From: Williamsia muralis NBRC 105860
Lineage (GTDB): Bacteria; Actinomycetota; Actinomycetes; Mycobacteriales; Mycobacteriaceae
DNA: 64,000 bases
Direction of reading: 5' to 3'
Assembly: GCF_001598915.1 (NCBI RefSeq)
Contig: NZ_BDAP01000002.1
Location: 186,001-250,000, forward strand
The translations under genes were made by a program, and so were the position numbers. Under the pieces are notes generated by a model, which searched no databases, had not been told where the DNA came from, and saw only the letters and a program-made list of their open reading frames with translations. Positions 42,731 to 53,185 of the stretch are shown here, one piece after another; within the stretch, counting starts at the first letter, position 1, and the number at the start of each line of letters is the position of its first letter.

Positions 42731-43980
42731 GTGACCGAAACTCTCGACACCGTGCCGGCTCTCGCCAACTTCCAGGAGGAGGTACGCCGCTGGCTGGCGT
42801 CCATCGTGGACCCGCGGCCGGCGCCGACTCCAACGGACAAGCCCGACCTCGCGGTGTTCCGTAACCTGTCCGACGAAGACGAACTCGATTTGCTCGACGC
42901 CGTCCGGGCGTATCGCCGACAGCGTTTCGACGCCGGCTATGGCGCCGTCACGCTCGCCGCCGAACACGGAGGCCGTGGACTGCCTGCCTCTTTCGCATCG
43001 GCGATTGCACAGGCCGAGCGTGAGTTCGACGTCCCACCGTCCACTGAGTTGATCAGCGTCACCACCGGACTTGTCGGACCCGCCGTTGCCATGTTCGGAA
43101 CCGACGAGCAACGGGCACATTACGCGAACCCGTTGCTGCGTACCGATCTTCTGGCGTGCCAACTGTTCAGTGAGCCTGGCGCCGGTTCGGATCTGGCCGC
43201 TCTGAGTTGTCGAGGTGTTCGGGAGGGCGACGACTGGATCTTCAACGGTCAGAAGGTGTGGTCGTCGGGTGCCAGATTCGCTGATCTGGGCATGCTGCTG
43301 GCCAGAACCGACCCCGAGGCCCCAAAACACAAGGGGATCACCGCGTTCCTGATCCCTCTGGATGCAGAGGGCGTCGACATCCGGCCGATTCGGCAGATGA
43401 GTGGTGGCGCCTCATTCAACGAGGTGTTCCTCCAGAACGTTCGGGTGTCGGACAGTATGCGACTCGGTGCGATCGGTCAGGGCTGGAAGGTCGCCAGTGC
43501 CACCTTGGCATTCGAACGTACGGCGTCCGGATCGGTCACCCGGAAGAAGGGCGGTTCGGTCGCCGAACTCGTTGCGTTGCCCAATCCCTGGGTCTTGTGG
43601 ACGATCCCCTGGTACGCCAAGATCTGGCGGACGCCTACATACGCTCGGAACTGCGTGCCGCGACCGCAGATCGGGTCGCTCGTGCCGCTGCAGCCGGACG
43701 CTCGCCCGGCCCGGCCGCGTCGGTGGGCAAACTGATGGCTTCCGATGTGCTCGGCCGTATCGGCGAGATCGCTGCAGACCTGCTGGGCAACAACATCACT
43801 GCGGCCGTGGACCCTGATCAGTTCGCCTGGACGGAGCATCTCCTGGGCAGTCCGGGCTACCGGCTGGCGGGTGGCACCGACCAGATCCAGCGCAACATCA
43901 TCGGCGAGCGGGTACTCGGCCTTCCACCTGAGCCGCGTGAAGACCGCGACAGGCCGTGGTCGCAGCGCGACAGGCGCTGA
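42731..43980 (+). pseudogene. Acyl-CoA dehydrogenase, one frameshift
   Basis: Flavin-dependent acyl-CoA dehydrogenase. The first frame (from GTG 42731) has QLFSEPGAGSDLAALSCRGV, WIFNGQKVWSSGARFADLG and QMSGGASFNEVFLQNVRV, then runs into a non-family tail after VAELVAL and stops at 43735. A second frame resumes with AQSLGLVDDPLVRQDLADAY and completes the C-terminal domain (GGTDQIQRNIIGERVLGLP) to 43980. One missing G near 43577-43580 explains the break. Read through, the protein is about 416 residues, a normal length. As written, the helical C-terminal domain is lost. It may be a real mutation or a sequencing error. AAAGGA precedes the start. Confidence 0.85.
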
Positions 43981-43999
43981 CCGGCTGACGCGCGGGCAG

Positions 44000-44296
44000 T
44001 CACGACGGTTCCTGGCCCGGACGAGGTACGTCGGCCTCCCAGCGTGCGCGCCGTTCGTCGTCCGTCTGTTCCCACCACGGTGTACCGCGTTCGCCGAGAG
44101 CCACTTTCGTGGCCTGGACACCCGCTCGTGACTCCGGCGCCCCGCTGGTCCGTTTCACCTCTCGACGCCAGGCCATCAGTATCGAGCGCAACTCGGCACT
44201 TCGATCCTCAGGAATCGCGGGATCCGTGGCTCGCCAGCGGCGCCCGCCCACCACGATGTAGCGACCGTCATCGGTGTGTTCGACTTCCTTGGCCAT
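44000..44296 (-). CDS. Small conserved actinobacterial protein
   Basis: A 98-residue soluble protein starting MAKEVEHTDDGRYIVVGGRR, followed by WRATDPAIPEDRSAELRSIL and KVALGERGTPWW. This pattern is common in actinobacteria, where it is often labelled a Tol-type biopolymer transporter protein without evidence. There is no membrane segment. The ATG at 44296 matches the conserved start; the frame is open further upstream. Function unknown. Confidence 0.75.
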   Translation of the reverse strand: MAKEVEHTDDGRYIVVGGRRWRATDPAIPEDRSAELRSILMAWRREVKRTSGAPESRAGVQATKVALGERGTPWWEQTDDERRARWEADVPRPGQEPS

Positions 44297-44318
44297 GCAA
44301 TCAGGCTGCCACAAGCGG

Positions 44319-45203
44319 TCACGATTGAGCGTGGGCGAACGTGCCGATGAGTTCATCGGCCACCCAGTGGGCCACGCCGACCGGGTACGGAGCGGGCAGA
44401 CCCAGCACGATGTGACCGAACCCGGCATCGACCACTTGGCCGATCGCGTCCCGGGTGCGCTCCGCCTCTTCATAGGAGACCGGCACATGGATCGACCGAG
44501 TGATCGAAGCAGGATCGCGACCGATCTCGGCGCAGTAGCGGTCGAGCAATGCACTGCGCGCGATGACATCGTCGATGTCACCCCCGGGAATGTTCCAGAT
44601 GTCTGCGTGCTCGGCCACGATGCGCAGCACTGCGGCCGAACGCCCGGCGATCAATAGCGGCGGATGTTGACGCTGAACAGGTTTCGGATTCTGCAACGCC
44701 CCGGTCAGTTGTACGTACTCGCCGTCGAAGTCGAACGGCGAGTCCTCGGTCCACAGGCGTTTGATCACGACGCAGGCCTCGGCGAGACTGCCCACCGCAT
44801 GAGCGACGTCGTGAAACGGCAAGCCGTGCGCGGGGTATTCGCGTCGAGCTTCTGGAGGGTTCGGCCGCGAGCCCGCTCCGATCCCGAAGTCCAACCGACC
44901 GTCGGAGATGATGTCGACGGTGGTGGCGATTTTCGCGAGCATCGCCGGTGGTCGAAAGCGGTTGCTGGTGACCAGGAGGCCGATGCGTAGGCGCTCGGTC
45001 TCTGCGGCGAGAGCCGAGAGCAGCGTCCAGCCTTCGAAGATGGGCCCGTTGGGGTCGCCGCCGATCGGCATGAGGTGGTCGAACAGCCAGGCATGTTCGA
45101 TCTCGGGGACCGCGTCCGCCTCGAGCCACACGTTTAGTACGTCGCGGTATTCGACTTGTTGTTGGGCGGTGAGGATGCCGAAGCTGGGTGCAGATGTGGG
45201 CAT
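44319..45203 (-). CDS. LLM-class F420-dependent oxidoreductase
   Basis: A 294-residue luciferase-like TIM barrel. PSFGILTAQQQVEYRDV opens the first strand, then [41 protein letters not shown] and ISDGRLDFGIGAGSRPNPPE form the flavin/F420 site. HPPLLIAGRSAAVLRIVAEH is the second nucleotide-binding block. AAAGGA precedes the ATG. It lies next to the aldo/keto reductase on the same strand and may share its TetR control. Confidence 0.85.
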   Translation of the reverse strand: MPTSAPSFGILTAQQQVEYRDVLNVWLEADAVPEIEHAWLFDHLMPIGGDPNGPIFEGWTLLSALAAETERLRIGLLVTSNRFRPPAMLAKIATTVDIISDGRLDFGIGAGSRPNPPEARREYPAHGLPFHDVAHAVGSLAEACVVIKRLWTEDSPFDFDGEYVQLTGALQNPKPVQRQHPPLLIAGRSAAVLRIVAEHADIWNIPGGDIDDVIARSALLDRYCAEIGRDPASITRSIHVPVSYEEAERTRDAIGQVVDAGFGHIVLGLPAPYPVGVAHWVADELIGTFAHAQS

Positions 45204-45257
45204 GAATCGTCCTTTGAGAGCTTTTGCCAGTCCTGAGAAGTTGGTCGGATCGGTGGG

Positions 45258-46277
45258 TCAGCGACGCCGCAGCGATGGATCGAGAAGGGAAGGAGGGGTG
45301 TCGACCTTTTCGTCCGGAGCGAGATCGGTACCTGGAGCGACAATGGCGTCGATGGCATCGAGGATGTCTGACGAGAGCACCGTGTCGGCGGCCGCAGTCT
45401 GAGGGTGCAGATGTTGCAGCGTGCGGGGGCCGATGATGGCACTGGTCACGCCGGGATGAGCGGTGACGAAGCCGAGCGCGAGTTGGATCATGGTCAGTCC
45501 CGCCTGGTCGGCGACACCCGCCAACTGCTCCACTGCCTCCATCTTGGCGCGGTTCACCGGGATCGTGGTGTCGAACCGGGCAGGCATCAGACCAGAACGG
45601 CTGGTTGCGATCTCACGACCTTCGCGGATCGCGCCAGACAGCCAACCCGACGCCAGTGGGCTCCACGCCAGAACGCCCATTCCGTACTCCTGCGTGACCG
45701 GCAACACATGGGTCTCGATGCCCCGCTGCAGGATCGAGTAGCTGGGCTGTTCGGTCACGTACCGACTCAGGTGGCGTTCACTGGCTGTCCACTGCGCCTG
45801 GACGATGCGATAAGCGGGGAAGGTTGACGATCCGAGGTAGCGGATCTTGCCCGCCCGCTGGAGGTCGGTGAGGGCCGACAGCGTCTCTTCGTCGCTGGTG
45901 GTCGGGTCCCACCGGTGGATCTGGTACAGATCGACGTGGTCTACCCCGAGCCGGCGGAGGCTGTTGTCGAGCTCCATGGTGAGCCAACGGCGGGAACTGC
46001 CTTGATGATTCAGCTCTTCGCCCATCGGCATGTTTGCCTTCGTCGCCAGGATGAGGTCGTCGCGGCGACCGGAGATCGCGCGGCCGACCATCTCTTCGGA
46101 CTCTCCCTGGCCGTACATGTCGGCTGTGTCGATGACATTGATCCCAGCGTCGAGAGCGGCATCGACGATGGCGATCGCTTCCTCCTGGGTGGTGCGACCG
46201 ATGGCGCCGAAGTTCATCGCTCCGAGCGCCAATGTGCTGACCTGGACGCCGGTACGACCCAGGGTGCGGTACTTCAT
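45258..46277 (-). CDS. Aldo/keto reductase
   Basis: A 339-residue AKR. The catalytic tetrad is visible as Asp and Tyr in DTADMYGQGES, Lys in LATKANMPM and His in YQIHRWDP. The C-terminal half has the NADP-binding IGPRTLQHL segment. The ATG at 46277 has AGAGGAGA upstream; an upstream in-frame extension is not family-like. It is divergent from the TetR gene at 46410 across two perfect palindromes and is probably repressed by it. It would reduce an aldehyde or ketone with NADPH. Substrate unknown. Confidence 0.9.
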   Translation of the reverse strand: MKYRTLGRTGVQVSTLALGAMNFGAIGRTTQEEAIAIVDAALDAGINVIDTADMYGQGESEEMVGRAISGRRDDLILATKANMPMGEELNHQGSSRRWLTMELDNSLRRLGVDHVDLYQIHRWDPTTSDEETLSALTDLQRAGKIRYLGSSTFPAYRIVQAQWTASERHLSRYVTEQPSYSILQRGIETHVLPVTQEYGMGVLAWSPLASGWLSGAIREGREIATSRSGLMPARFDTTIPVNRAKMEAVEQLAGVADQAGLTMIQLALGFVTAHPGVTSAIIGPRTLQHLHPQTAAADTVLSSDILDAIDAIVAPGTDLAPDEKVDTPPSLLDPSLRRR

Positions 46278-46335
46278 GGTGTCTCCTCTGACGGTGTGAC
46301 GCGAGAGCTTGTGCGGCTCTGACATACTGAACAAA

Positions 46336-46379
46336 GCGGAACAACGTTCCGCAAAGAACGATACGGAACAATGTTCCGT
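46336..46379. promoter_or_regulatory. Two perfect TetR operators (AKR/TetR intergenic)
   Basis: GCGGAAC-AAC-GTTCCGC (46336-46352) and ACGGAAC-AAT-GTTCCGT (46363-46379) share the core CGGAAC-N3-GTTCCG. Centres are 27 bp apart, in the gap between the divergent AKR and TetR genes. They overlap the AKR upstream region and the leader of the TetR gene, which fits autorepression and repression of the AKR. Confidence 0.75.
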
Positions 46380-46409
46380 TTGCCAAGTGGAAGGGCCGGG
46401 AGCTCTGTG

Positions 46410-47024
46410 GTGAACAAACAGACGTCTGCGGCGCAGGACGGTCAGGGTGGAACGAAAAGCGAGGGCTCGCCACCTCGGAAACGGTCAGATGCGCGACGGA
46501 ACGAGAAGACATTGCTCGACGCGGCCGCTGCGGCCTTTGTGAGCGCCGGCGTCGACGCGCCGGTGCGCGACATCGCCGCCAGGGCCGGGGTTGGCGTCGG
46601 CACGATCTATCGGCACTTCCCGAAGCGGGCCGACCTGATCGTCGCCGTCTACCGTCACCAGGTCGAAGAATGCGCGCAGGCCGGCCCGGCGCTCCTGACG
46701 TCCGTGACGTCTCCGCACGCCGCGCTGACCCAGTGGATCAATCTGTTTGTCGACTTCCTGGTGACAAAGCACGGTCTTGCCGAGGCGCTGCAATCGGACG
46801 ACGCAGGGTTCCAGACCTTGCACAGCTACTTTCTCGAGCGGCTCGTGCCCGTGTGTGCGTCTTTGCTCGAAGCCGGCGCGGCAGCCGGCGAAACCCGTTC
46901 AGACGTAGCCGCATTGGAGCTGATGAGGGGCGTCGGCAACTTGTGCATCGGATCGGGTGGCAACTCGAGCTACGACGCACGACGGATGGTCGGGCTTCTC
47001 ATGGATGGGTTGCGCGTTCGCTGA
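46410..47024 (+). CDS. TetR-family regulator
   Basis: A 204-residue TetR protein. After a Gly/Ser-rich and Lys/Arg-rich leader (KSEGSPPRKRSDARRNEKTL) comes the helix-turn-helix with AAARAGVGVGTIYRHFPKRAD as recognition region (about residues 55-75). It resembles the AcrR-type subgroup with TetR_C_SbtR-like C-terminus. The GTG at 46410 is preferred because GGGAG lies 8 nt upstream; the ATG at 46371 falls inside an operator. It is divergent from the AKR and is the likely ligand of the two operators. Confidence 0.85.
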   Translation: MNKQTSAAQDGQGGTKSEGSPPRKRSDARRNEKTLLDAAAAAFVSAGVDAPVRDIAARAGVGVGTIYRHFPKRADLIVAVYRHQVEECAQAGPALLTSVTSPHAALTQWINLFVDFLVTKHGLAEALQSDDAGFQTLHSYFLERLVPVCASLLEAGAAAGETRSDVAALELMRGVGNLCIGSGGNSSYDARRMVGLLMDGLRVR

Positions 47025-47067
47025 CGCGAGGTATCCGCCGCGGCCTACCCCCCACTACTGTCGAGAG

Positions 47068-47586
47068 ATGCCCACAGCCAAGCGCCTCATGCAGGTCTCC
47101 GACAGCATCGACATCGCAGCGGACCCATCCCGTCTGTACGGGATGGTCAGTGACCCTACCCGGATGGGTGAATGGAGCCCGGAGAACGTGGGTGCAACCG
47201 TGGTGAACCCGGCGGCCGACGGTGCAGCTTTTGTGGGAATGGTGTTTCACGGGCGGAACAGACGCGGGAGCGTCAACTGGGTTACACGTTGCACGGTCAC
47301 CGCTGCCGAGCCCGGTGCGCATTTCGCTTTCCGTGTGGATGCGATCGGCCCGAAGACGCCGCGGCTCAAGGGCCCGATTGCCACGTGGGAGTACAGGTTC
47401 GACACCGTGGAGGCCGGTCGCACCCGCGTCACCGAAACGTGGTCCGACGACAGGATCAAGTGGCCCGATGCGGTCGCGGCCGTCTTTGACCGGGTCGCCA
47501 CGCGAGGCATGACGTTCTCGCAGTTCCAACGACGGAACATCGCGAAAACGCTTGAAGCACTGCGCGCGGCTGTGGAAAGTCGGTAG
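47068..47586 (+). CDS. SRPBCC-family protein
   Basis: A 172-residue START-like (SRPBCC) protein. MQVSDSIDIAADPSRLYGMV is the characteristic first strand and helix, followed by DPTRMGEWSPENVGATVV and the beta-sheet block FAFRVDAIGPKTPRLKGPIATW, WEYRFDTVEAGRTRVTETW. Such proteins bind hydrophobic ligands, often as polyketide cyclase-like factors. The ATG at 47068 gives the family start; the open frame begins earlier. Function unknown. Confidence 0.8.
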   Translation: MPTAKRLMQVSDSIDIAADPSRLYGMVSDPTRMGEWSPENVGATVVNPAADGAAFVGMVFHGRNRRGSVNWVTRCTVTAAEPGAHFAFRVDAIGPKTPRLKGPIATWEYRFDTVEAGRTRVTETWSDDRIKWPDAVAAVFDRVATRGMTFSQFQRRNIAKTLEALRAAVESR

Positions 47587-47611
47587 AGCGGACGTTCGGT
47601 GATGTAAGACT

Positions 47612-48133
47612 GTGCCGATGACCTGGCACCGCGTATTCCCGCTCGCCCGCATCACCGGCCATGTTGCCTGGTGGGTGTTCGTGGTGGTGACGTTGTTCGC
47701 AGGTGGCATCACCTGGACGGGGGGCAGCGAGTACCTCGGCCCCGCGTCCGGCACGGGGTGGTCGGGAAATCGACAGGCCTACAGCGAGATCAAAGCCCCA
47801 GTTGCCATCGCGAACTTCACGGGTGCGTCGTCGTTCGAACACGATCCGTGGACTCAGCTCGAAGTGCTGTCGGTGATTGCATTCGCAGTGGTGATCGTCG
47901 CTGCTGTGATCGAGGCGGTCGCATCGCGTCGGCTGGTGCCAGGTGTCGTGACGGTTGCCGCGCCGTGCGTTGCCTTCGGGCTGCTGCTGTTGGCAACTCC
48001 CGGCGTCCTCGACAGTGTTCGGTTCGGGACGATGCAAACCCTGGGTGTGGTGCTGGTCGCCGTTGCGGTGCGGGAGGTGTGGGCCCGCCGGTTTGCCCCG
48101 GGCCCGGGGATCGGTACTTCAAGCAAGCCGTGA
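47612..48133 (+). CDS. Hypothetical membrane protein
   Basis: A 173-residue membrane protein with four predicted helices: HVAWWVFVVVTLFAGGITW, LEVLSVIAFAVVIVAAVIE, VPGVVTVAAPCVAFGLLLL and MQTLGVVLVAVAVREV. The loop between helices 1 and 2 is large and polar (GGSEYLGPASGTGWSGNRQA) and probably extracytoplasmic. The GTG at 47612 and ATG at 47618 are both possible starts. No family is recognised. It lies 25 nt behind the SRPBCC gene. Confidence 0.7.
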   Translation: MPMTWHRVFPLARITGHVAWWVFVVVTLFAGGITWTGGSEYLGPASGTGWSGNRQAYSEIKAPVAIANFTGASSFEHDPWTQLEVLSVIAFAVVIVAAVIEAVASRRLVPGVVTVAAPCVAFGLLLLATPGVLDSVRFGTMQTLGVVLVAVAVREVWARRFAPGPGIGTSSKP

Positions 48134-48140
48134 CAAACGG

Positions 48141-48171
48141 CGATGCCGGCCCCTGAACGGGACCGGCATCG
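48141..48171. terminator. Strong hairpin between the membrane protein and katG
   Basis: The arms 48141-48153 and 48159-48171 pair over 13 bp with one mismatch, around the loop TGAAC. It lies between the convergent membrane protein and katG genes and probably acts as a bidirectional terminator. There is no clear T tract. Confidence 0.6.
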
Positions 48172-48202
48172 GCGTGATCTGTTCTGTCAGTTGATCAAAC
48201 GA

Positions 48203-50464
<2,262 letters not shown>

Positions 50465-50477
50465 TCACGGGCTGTGA

Positions 50478-50909
50478 TCAAACTCTGGTCGCGTCGGCAC
50501 AATCGGGGCACAGACCCCAATAGGTGACCTCGGCTTCGTCGAGCAGGAATCCGTGCGAGTCCGAAGCGCTGAGACACGGCGCTTCTCCGACCGCGCAGTC
50601 GGCATCGGCAATCACGCCGCACGCGCGGCACACCACGTGGTGGTGGTTGTCGCCGACCCGGGATTCGTACCGTGCGACGTGGCCGGCCGGTTGTATCCGG
50701 CGCACGAGCCGTGCAGTTGTCAACGCGCCCAGCACGTCGTAGACGGCTTGGCGCGAGACGGAGGGCAGCACTGCGCGCACGAGACCGAAAACGGTGTCGG
50801 TGTCGGCGTGCGGATGACTGTCCACGGCTTCCAGAACGGCCACCCTGGGTTGGGTGACGCGGAGGTCTGCGGCGCGTAGCCGTTCCGCGTTGTCCGGTGT
50901 GGTGGCCAT
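50478..50909 (-). CDS. furA: Fur-family peroxide-responsive regulator FurA
   Basis: A 143-residue Fur-family repressor. The winged helix contains RAADLRVTQPRVAVLEAVDS and SRQAVYDVLGALTTARLVRR; the metal site is NHHHVVCRACG and the C-terminal CPDC supplies the second Cys pair. The ATG at 50909 gives MATTPDNAERL, the usual length; earlier Met codons are in frame. Position directly before katG identifies it as FurA, a repressor of the operon relieved by peroxide. Confidence 0.9.
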   Translation of the reverse strand: MATTPDNAERLRAADLRVTQPRVAVLEAVDSHPHADTDTVFGLVRAVLPSVSRQAVYDVLGALTTARLVRRIQPAGHVARYESRVGDNHHHVVCRACGVIADADCAVGEAPCLSASDSHGFLLDEAEVTYWGLCPDCADATRV

Positions 50910-50945
50910 GGTGACCACGATAAGCAAAGTGTCGGCCCGATGGGA

Positions 50946-50978
50946 AGCTTTTTCTGGAATCAGTCAAAAAAAGATTGT
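50946..50978 (-). promoter_or_regulatory. AT-rich furA-katG promoter region
   Basis: This stretch upstream of furA is much more AT-rich than its surroundings and, on the minus strand, contains TTTTTTTGACTGATTCCAG, with TTGACT as a possible -35 box. FurA of related organisms binds an AT-rich site near its own promoter; this position fits, but no exact operator could be confirmed. Confidence 0.35.
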
Positions 50979-50989
50979 CCGCGGAGTGG

Positions 50990-51415
50990 TCAGGCGTCGA
51001 GGGCGTCCAGTGCCGCGACAACAGAGGCCATGACGGCCCGCCAGTGGGTGCGCTGTTGTTCTCGCTCGCCTGCATCGAGCAGGCGCTCCTGGTGGAAGCG
51101 GATCATCGTCTTGCCGGGTCCGCCGGCCCTCACCGCGAGCTGCACGGTGCTGTCGTGATCCCAGTGGGGTGGCTGCCACGTCAGTCGGATCCGGTCATGC
51201 CGGTGAAAAGTCCTTGTCTCGCCGACGATTCCGTCGTGGGTCTGGTATGCGCGACCCCTTTCGTCCAGCACCGACACCCCGTGCCCGAGCCACAGTGCTG
51301 TCCCCTCAGCCGAGGTGAGGAGATCCCAGACCACATCGAGCGGACAATCCACCGTCTTCGAGACACCGATCTGCCATCCCGCGTCCTTGGTGTGACCGGT
51401 CTCGCGCGGGCTCAC
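50990..51415 (-). CDS. SRPBCC/AHSA1-like protein
   Basis: A 141-residue START-like domain protein with the opening VSKTVDCPLDVVWDLLTSAEG, the DKIRLTW-like strand (HDRIRLTWQPPHW) and the C-terminal helix HWRAVMASVVAALDALDA. It is of the Aha1/activator-of-Hsp90-like branch of SRPBCC, with unknown ligand. The GTG start overlaps the RidA stop (GTGA), so the two are coupled. It lies downstream of, and divergent in control from, the WYL regulator. Confidence 0.75.
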   Translation of the reverse strand: MSPRETGHTKDAGWQIGVSKTVDCPLDVVWDLLTSAEGTALWLGHGVSVLDERGRAYQTHDGIVGETRTFHRHDRIRLTWQPPHWDHDSTVQLAVRAGGPGKTMIRFHQERLLDAGEREQQRTHWRAVMASVVAALDALDA

Positions 51416-51816
51416 CGCATGACGGCGGCGATCGCGGACAACTCGACGAGTGCGCCGGGGACCGCCATCGATGAGACCATCGCCGCCGCGATCAAGGGCG
51501 GATCGCCTGTCGGGTCGAGAGCTTGTGCGGCAACGGCATAACCAGCGGTGAGGTCGACGCCGTCGACGGCGAACAGCGTCATGCTCACCACGTCCGACAT
51601 CGTCGCCCCGGCGGCGGCCAACGCGGTCTGCAGGTTCTTCATGACCTGTGCGGTCTGGGCTCCGACGTCGTCGCCACCGACGATCGCCCCGGTGGCATCG
51701 ACCGCGTTCTGGCCGCCGATGTAGATGGTGGTGGCGCCAGGCGGGACGACGGCAACGTGACTGAACGCCGGGCTGCGTACCAGCCCTTCGGGTCTGAGCA
51801 ATGTGATTGTGTCCAT
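51412..51816 (-). CDS. RidA-family protein
   Basis: A 134-residue RidA/YjgF-like protein. Family blocks are FSHVAVVPPGATTIYIGGQNAVDA near the start, AQVMKNLQTALAAAGATMSD and the C-terminal PGALVELSAIAAV, with the conserved VELxAIA. RidA proteins hydrolyse reactive enamine/imine intermediates; the substrate-binding Arg of the canonical enzyme is replaced here, so activity is uncertain. It is divergent from the WYL regulator across 63 nt and coupled to the SRPBCC gene. Confidence 0.8.
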   Translation of the reverse strand: MDTITLLRPEGLVRSPAFSHVAVVPPGATTIYIGGQNAVDATGAIVGGDDVGAQTAQVMKNLQTALAAAGATMSDVVSMTLFAVDGVDLTAGYAVAAQALDPTGDPPLIAAAMVSSMAVPGALVELSAIAAVMR

Positions 51817-51879
51817 GGAGGTGAAGCTAGACCAATACCGTGCCAAGAACTGTCAGGGTTTGGCATCATCATCATCGTA

Positions 51880-52869
51880 ATGTCCACACCGACCGGTCGT
51901 CGCCTGCAGATGCTGGCGATCTTGCAGTCGAACCCGGGTATCAGCGCGGGCCGGCTGGCCGATCGTCTCGATGTCACCGAGCGCACGGCGCGACGCGATG
52001 TGGAACATCTCCGAGATCTGGGCTATCGGATCGACGCCGAACCTGGCCGTTTCGGGGGGTACACGCTCGCCGCCGGATCGGTGACCCCACCTCTCGTCCT
52101 CGACGCCGACGAGGCACTGGCGGTCGCTCTCGGACTGCACGGGTCGGTGGGGGTCGGGGGATTGGCTCCCGCCGCGGTCACCGCACTCGCCAAGTTGACC
52201 GAGACCATCCCGTCGCGCCTGCGCGGGCGGTTCGAGGCGGTGGCGGCAGCCGAGGCGCTCGAGGGTGGCGAGATGGTGTCTGCAGACGCGGGTGTGCTCG
52301 TCACCTTGGCGCTTGCGTGCCGATCAGGGGAGGCCGTCCGCTTCCGGCATCGCCGACGCACAGATCACCGTGGTGAGGCAAGCGATGTTCAGCCACTGAA
52401 TCTCGTCCGGGCAAGTGGGCGTTGGTATCTGGTGGGCAACCAGCGTGGATCGCAGCAGTGGCTGACCTACGCCCTCGACCGGATCAGCGATGTGAGGCCG
52501 CTGGGCACAAGGTTCGGTACCCCGCCCCCACCTCCCGATGCCGCGGCCTTCGTGGCAGACGCTTTCGCTCACGGCTGGCGGCACCACATCCGGGTGCGGC
52601 TGTACATGTCGGGCGACGAAGCGAGACGAATAGTGCGTCCGGTGGTCGGCTCGGTCACCGACGACGGCGACGATTGCGTACTGACGCTTGGTGCCGACGA
52701 CCTGGATTGGGCTGCGCGCTGGCTGGTCTACCAGAACTTCGACTTCGATGTGCTGGAGCCGCCCGCACTGAACGACAGGTTGCGTGCGCTCGGGACCTGG
52801 ATCGCACACCGGTACGGCGAGGCGTCAGGCCTCCAGGCGGGCACGGACGGCGGAGAGCCGCTGACGTAG
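51880..52869 (+). CDS. HTH-WYL domain regulator
   Basis: A 329-residue regulator with an N-terminal helix-turn-helix (HTH_11, LADRLDVTERTARRDVEHLR at about 27-46) and a C-terminal WYL domain. The WYL-type region includes RWYLVGNQRGSQQWLTYALDRISDVRPLG and a C-terminal WCX-like part ending in LTLGADDLDWAARWLVYQNF. The family senses small ligands or nucleic acids. It is divergent from the RidA/SRPBCC pair and convergent with the thiocyanate-hydrolase-type operon, overlapping its last gene by 45 nt. The likely target is the RidA pair. Confidence 0.85.
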   Translation: MSTPTGRRLQMLAILQSNPGISAGRLADRLDVTERTARRDVEHLRDLGYRIDAEPGRFGGYTLAAGSVTPPLVLDADEALAVALGLHGSVGVGGLAPAAVTALAKLTETIPSRLRGRFEAVAAAEALEGGEMVSADAGVLVTLALACRSGEAVRFRHRRRTDHRGEASDVQPLNLVRASGRWYLVGNQRGSQQWLTYALDRISDVRPLGTRFGTPPPPPDAAAFVADAFAHGWRHHIRVRLYMSGDEARRIVRPVVGSVTDDGDDCVLTLGADDLDWAARWLVYQNFDFDVLEPPALNDRLRALGTWIAHRYGEASGLQAGTDGGEPLT

Positions 52870-53184
52870 CTCGGCCTCGTCGATCACGCCACGATCCAGG
52901 AGGGAGTGCGCAAGCGAGATCAACTGGCTCTCGGGGTAGGGCACATCCGCATAGATCGTCGATGACAAGCGGTCCTCGTCATCCCTACGGTCGGTGACAC
53001 TCGGCGCTTGGGCGGAAGCGGCTCGATCGAGCGCGTCACAGACGCCATCAAGACTGGTCTTCCACGGCGGTACCGGGTTCTCGACGCCGTATTTCTGGGC
53101 CATCGTCGGCCACACCTGCCCCCGTTCGACGATCTCGGCGAGCGGTGCGTAGTCGCTCTTGCTCCCGAAAGTGCTGTCTCCCAT
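52825..53184 (-). CDS. Nitrile hydratase/thiocyanate hydrolase activator (P15K-like)
   Basis: A 119-residue accessory protein starting MGDSTFGSKSDYAPLAEIVE. It is related to the N-terminal part of nitrile hydratase beta subunits and to the small activators of cobalt-type enzymes, which insert cobalt or exchange subunits during maturation. It has AHSLLDRGVIDEAELRQRL at the C-terminus, which fits a helical accessory fold. The start is 1 nt after the gamma-type subunit stop. Its 3' end overlaps the convergent WYL gene by 45 nt. Its role here is inferred from position. Confidence 0.7.
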   Translation of the reverse strand: MGDSTFGSKSDYAPLAEIVERGQVWPTMAQKYGVENPVPPWKTSLDGVCDALDRAASAQAPSVTDRRDDEDRLSSTIYADVPYPESQLISLAHSLLDRGVIDEAELRQRLSAVRARLEA

Positions 53185-53185
53185 G

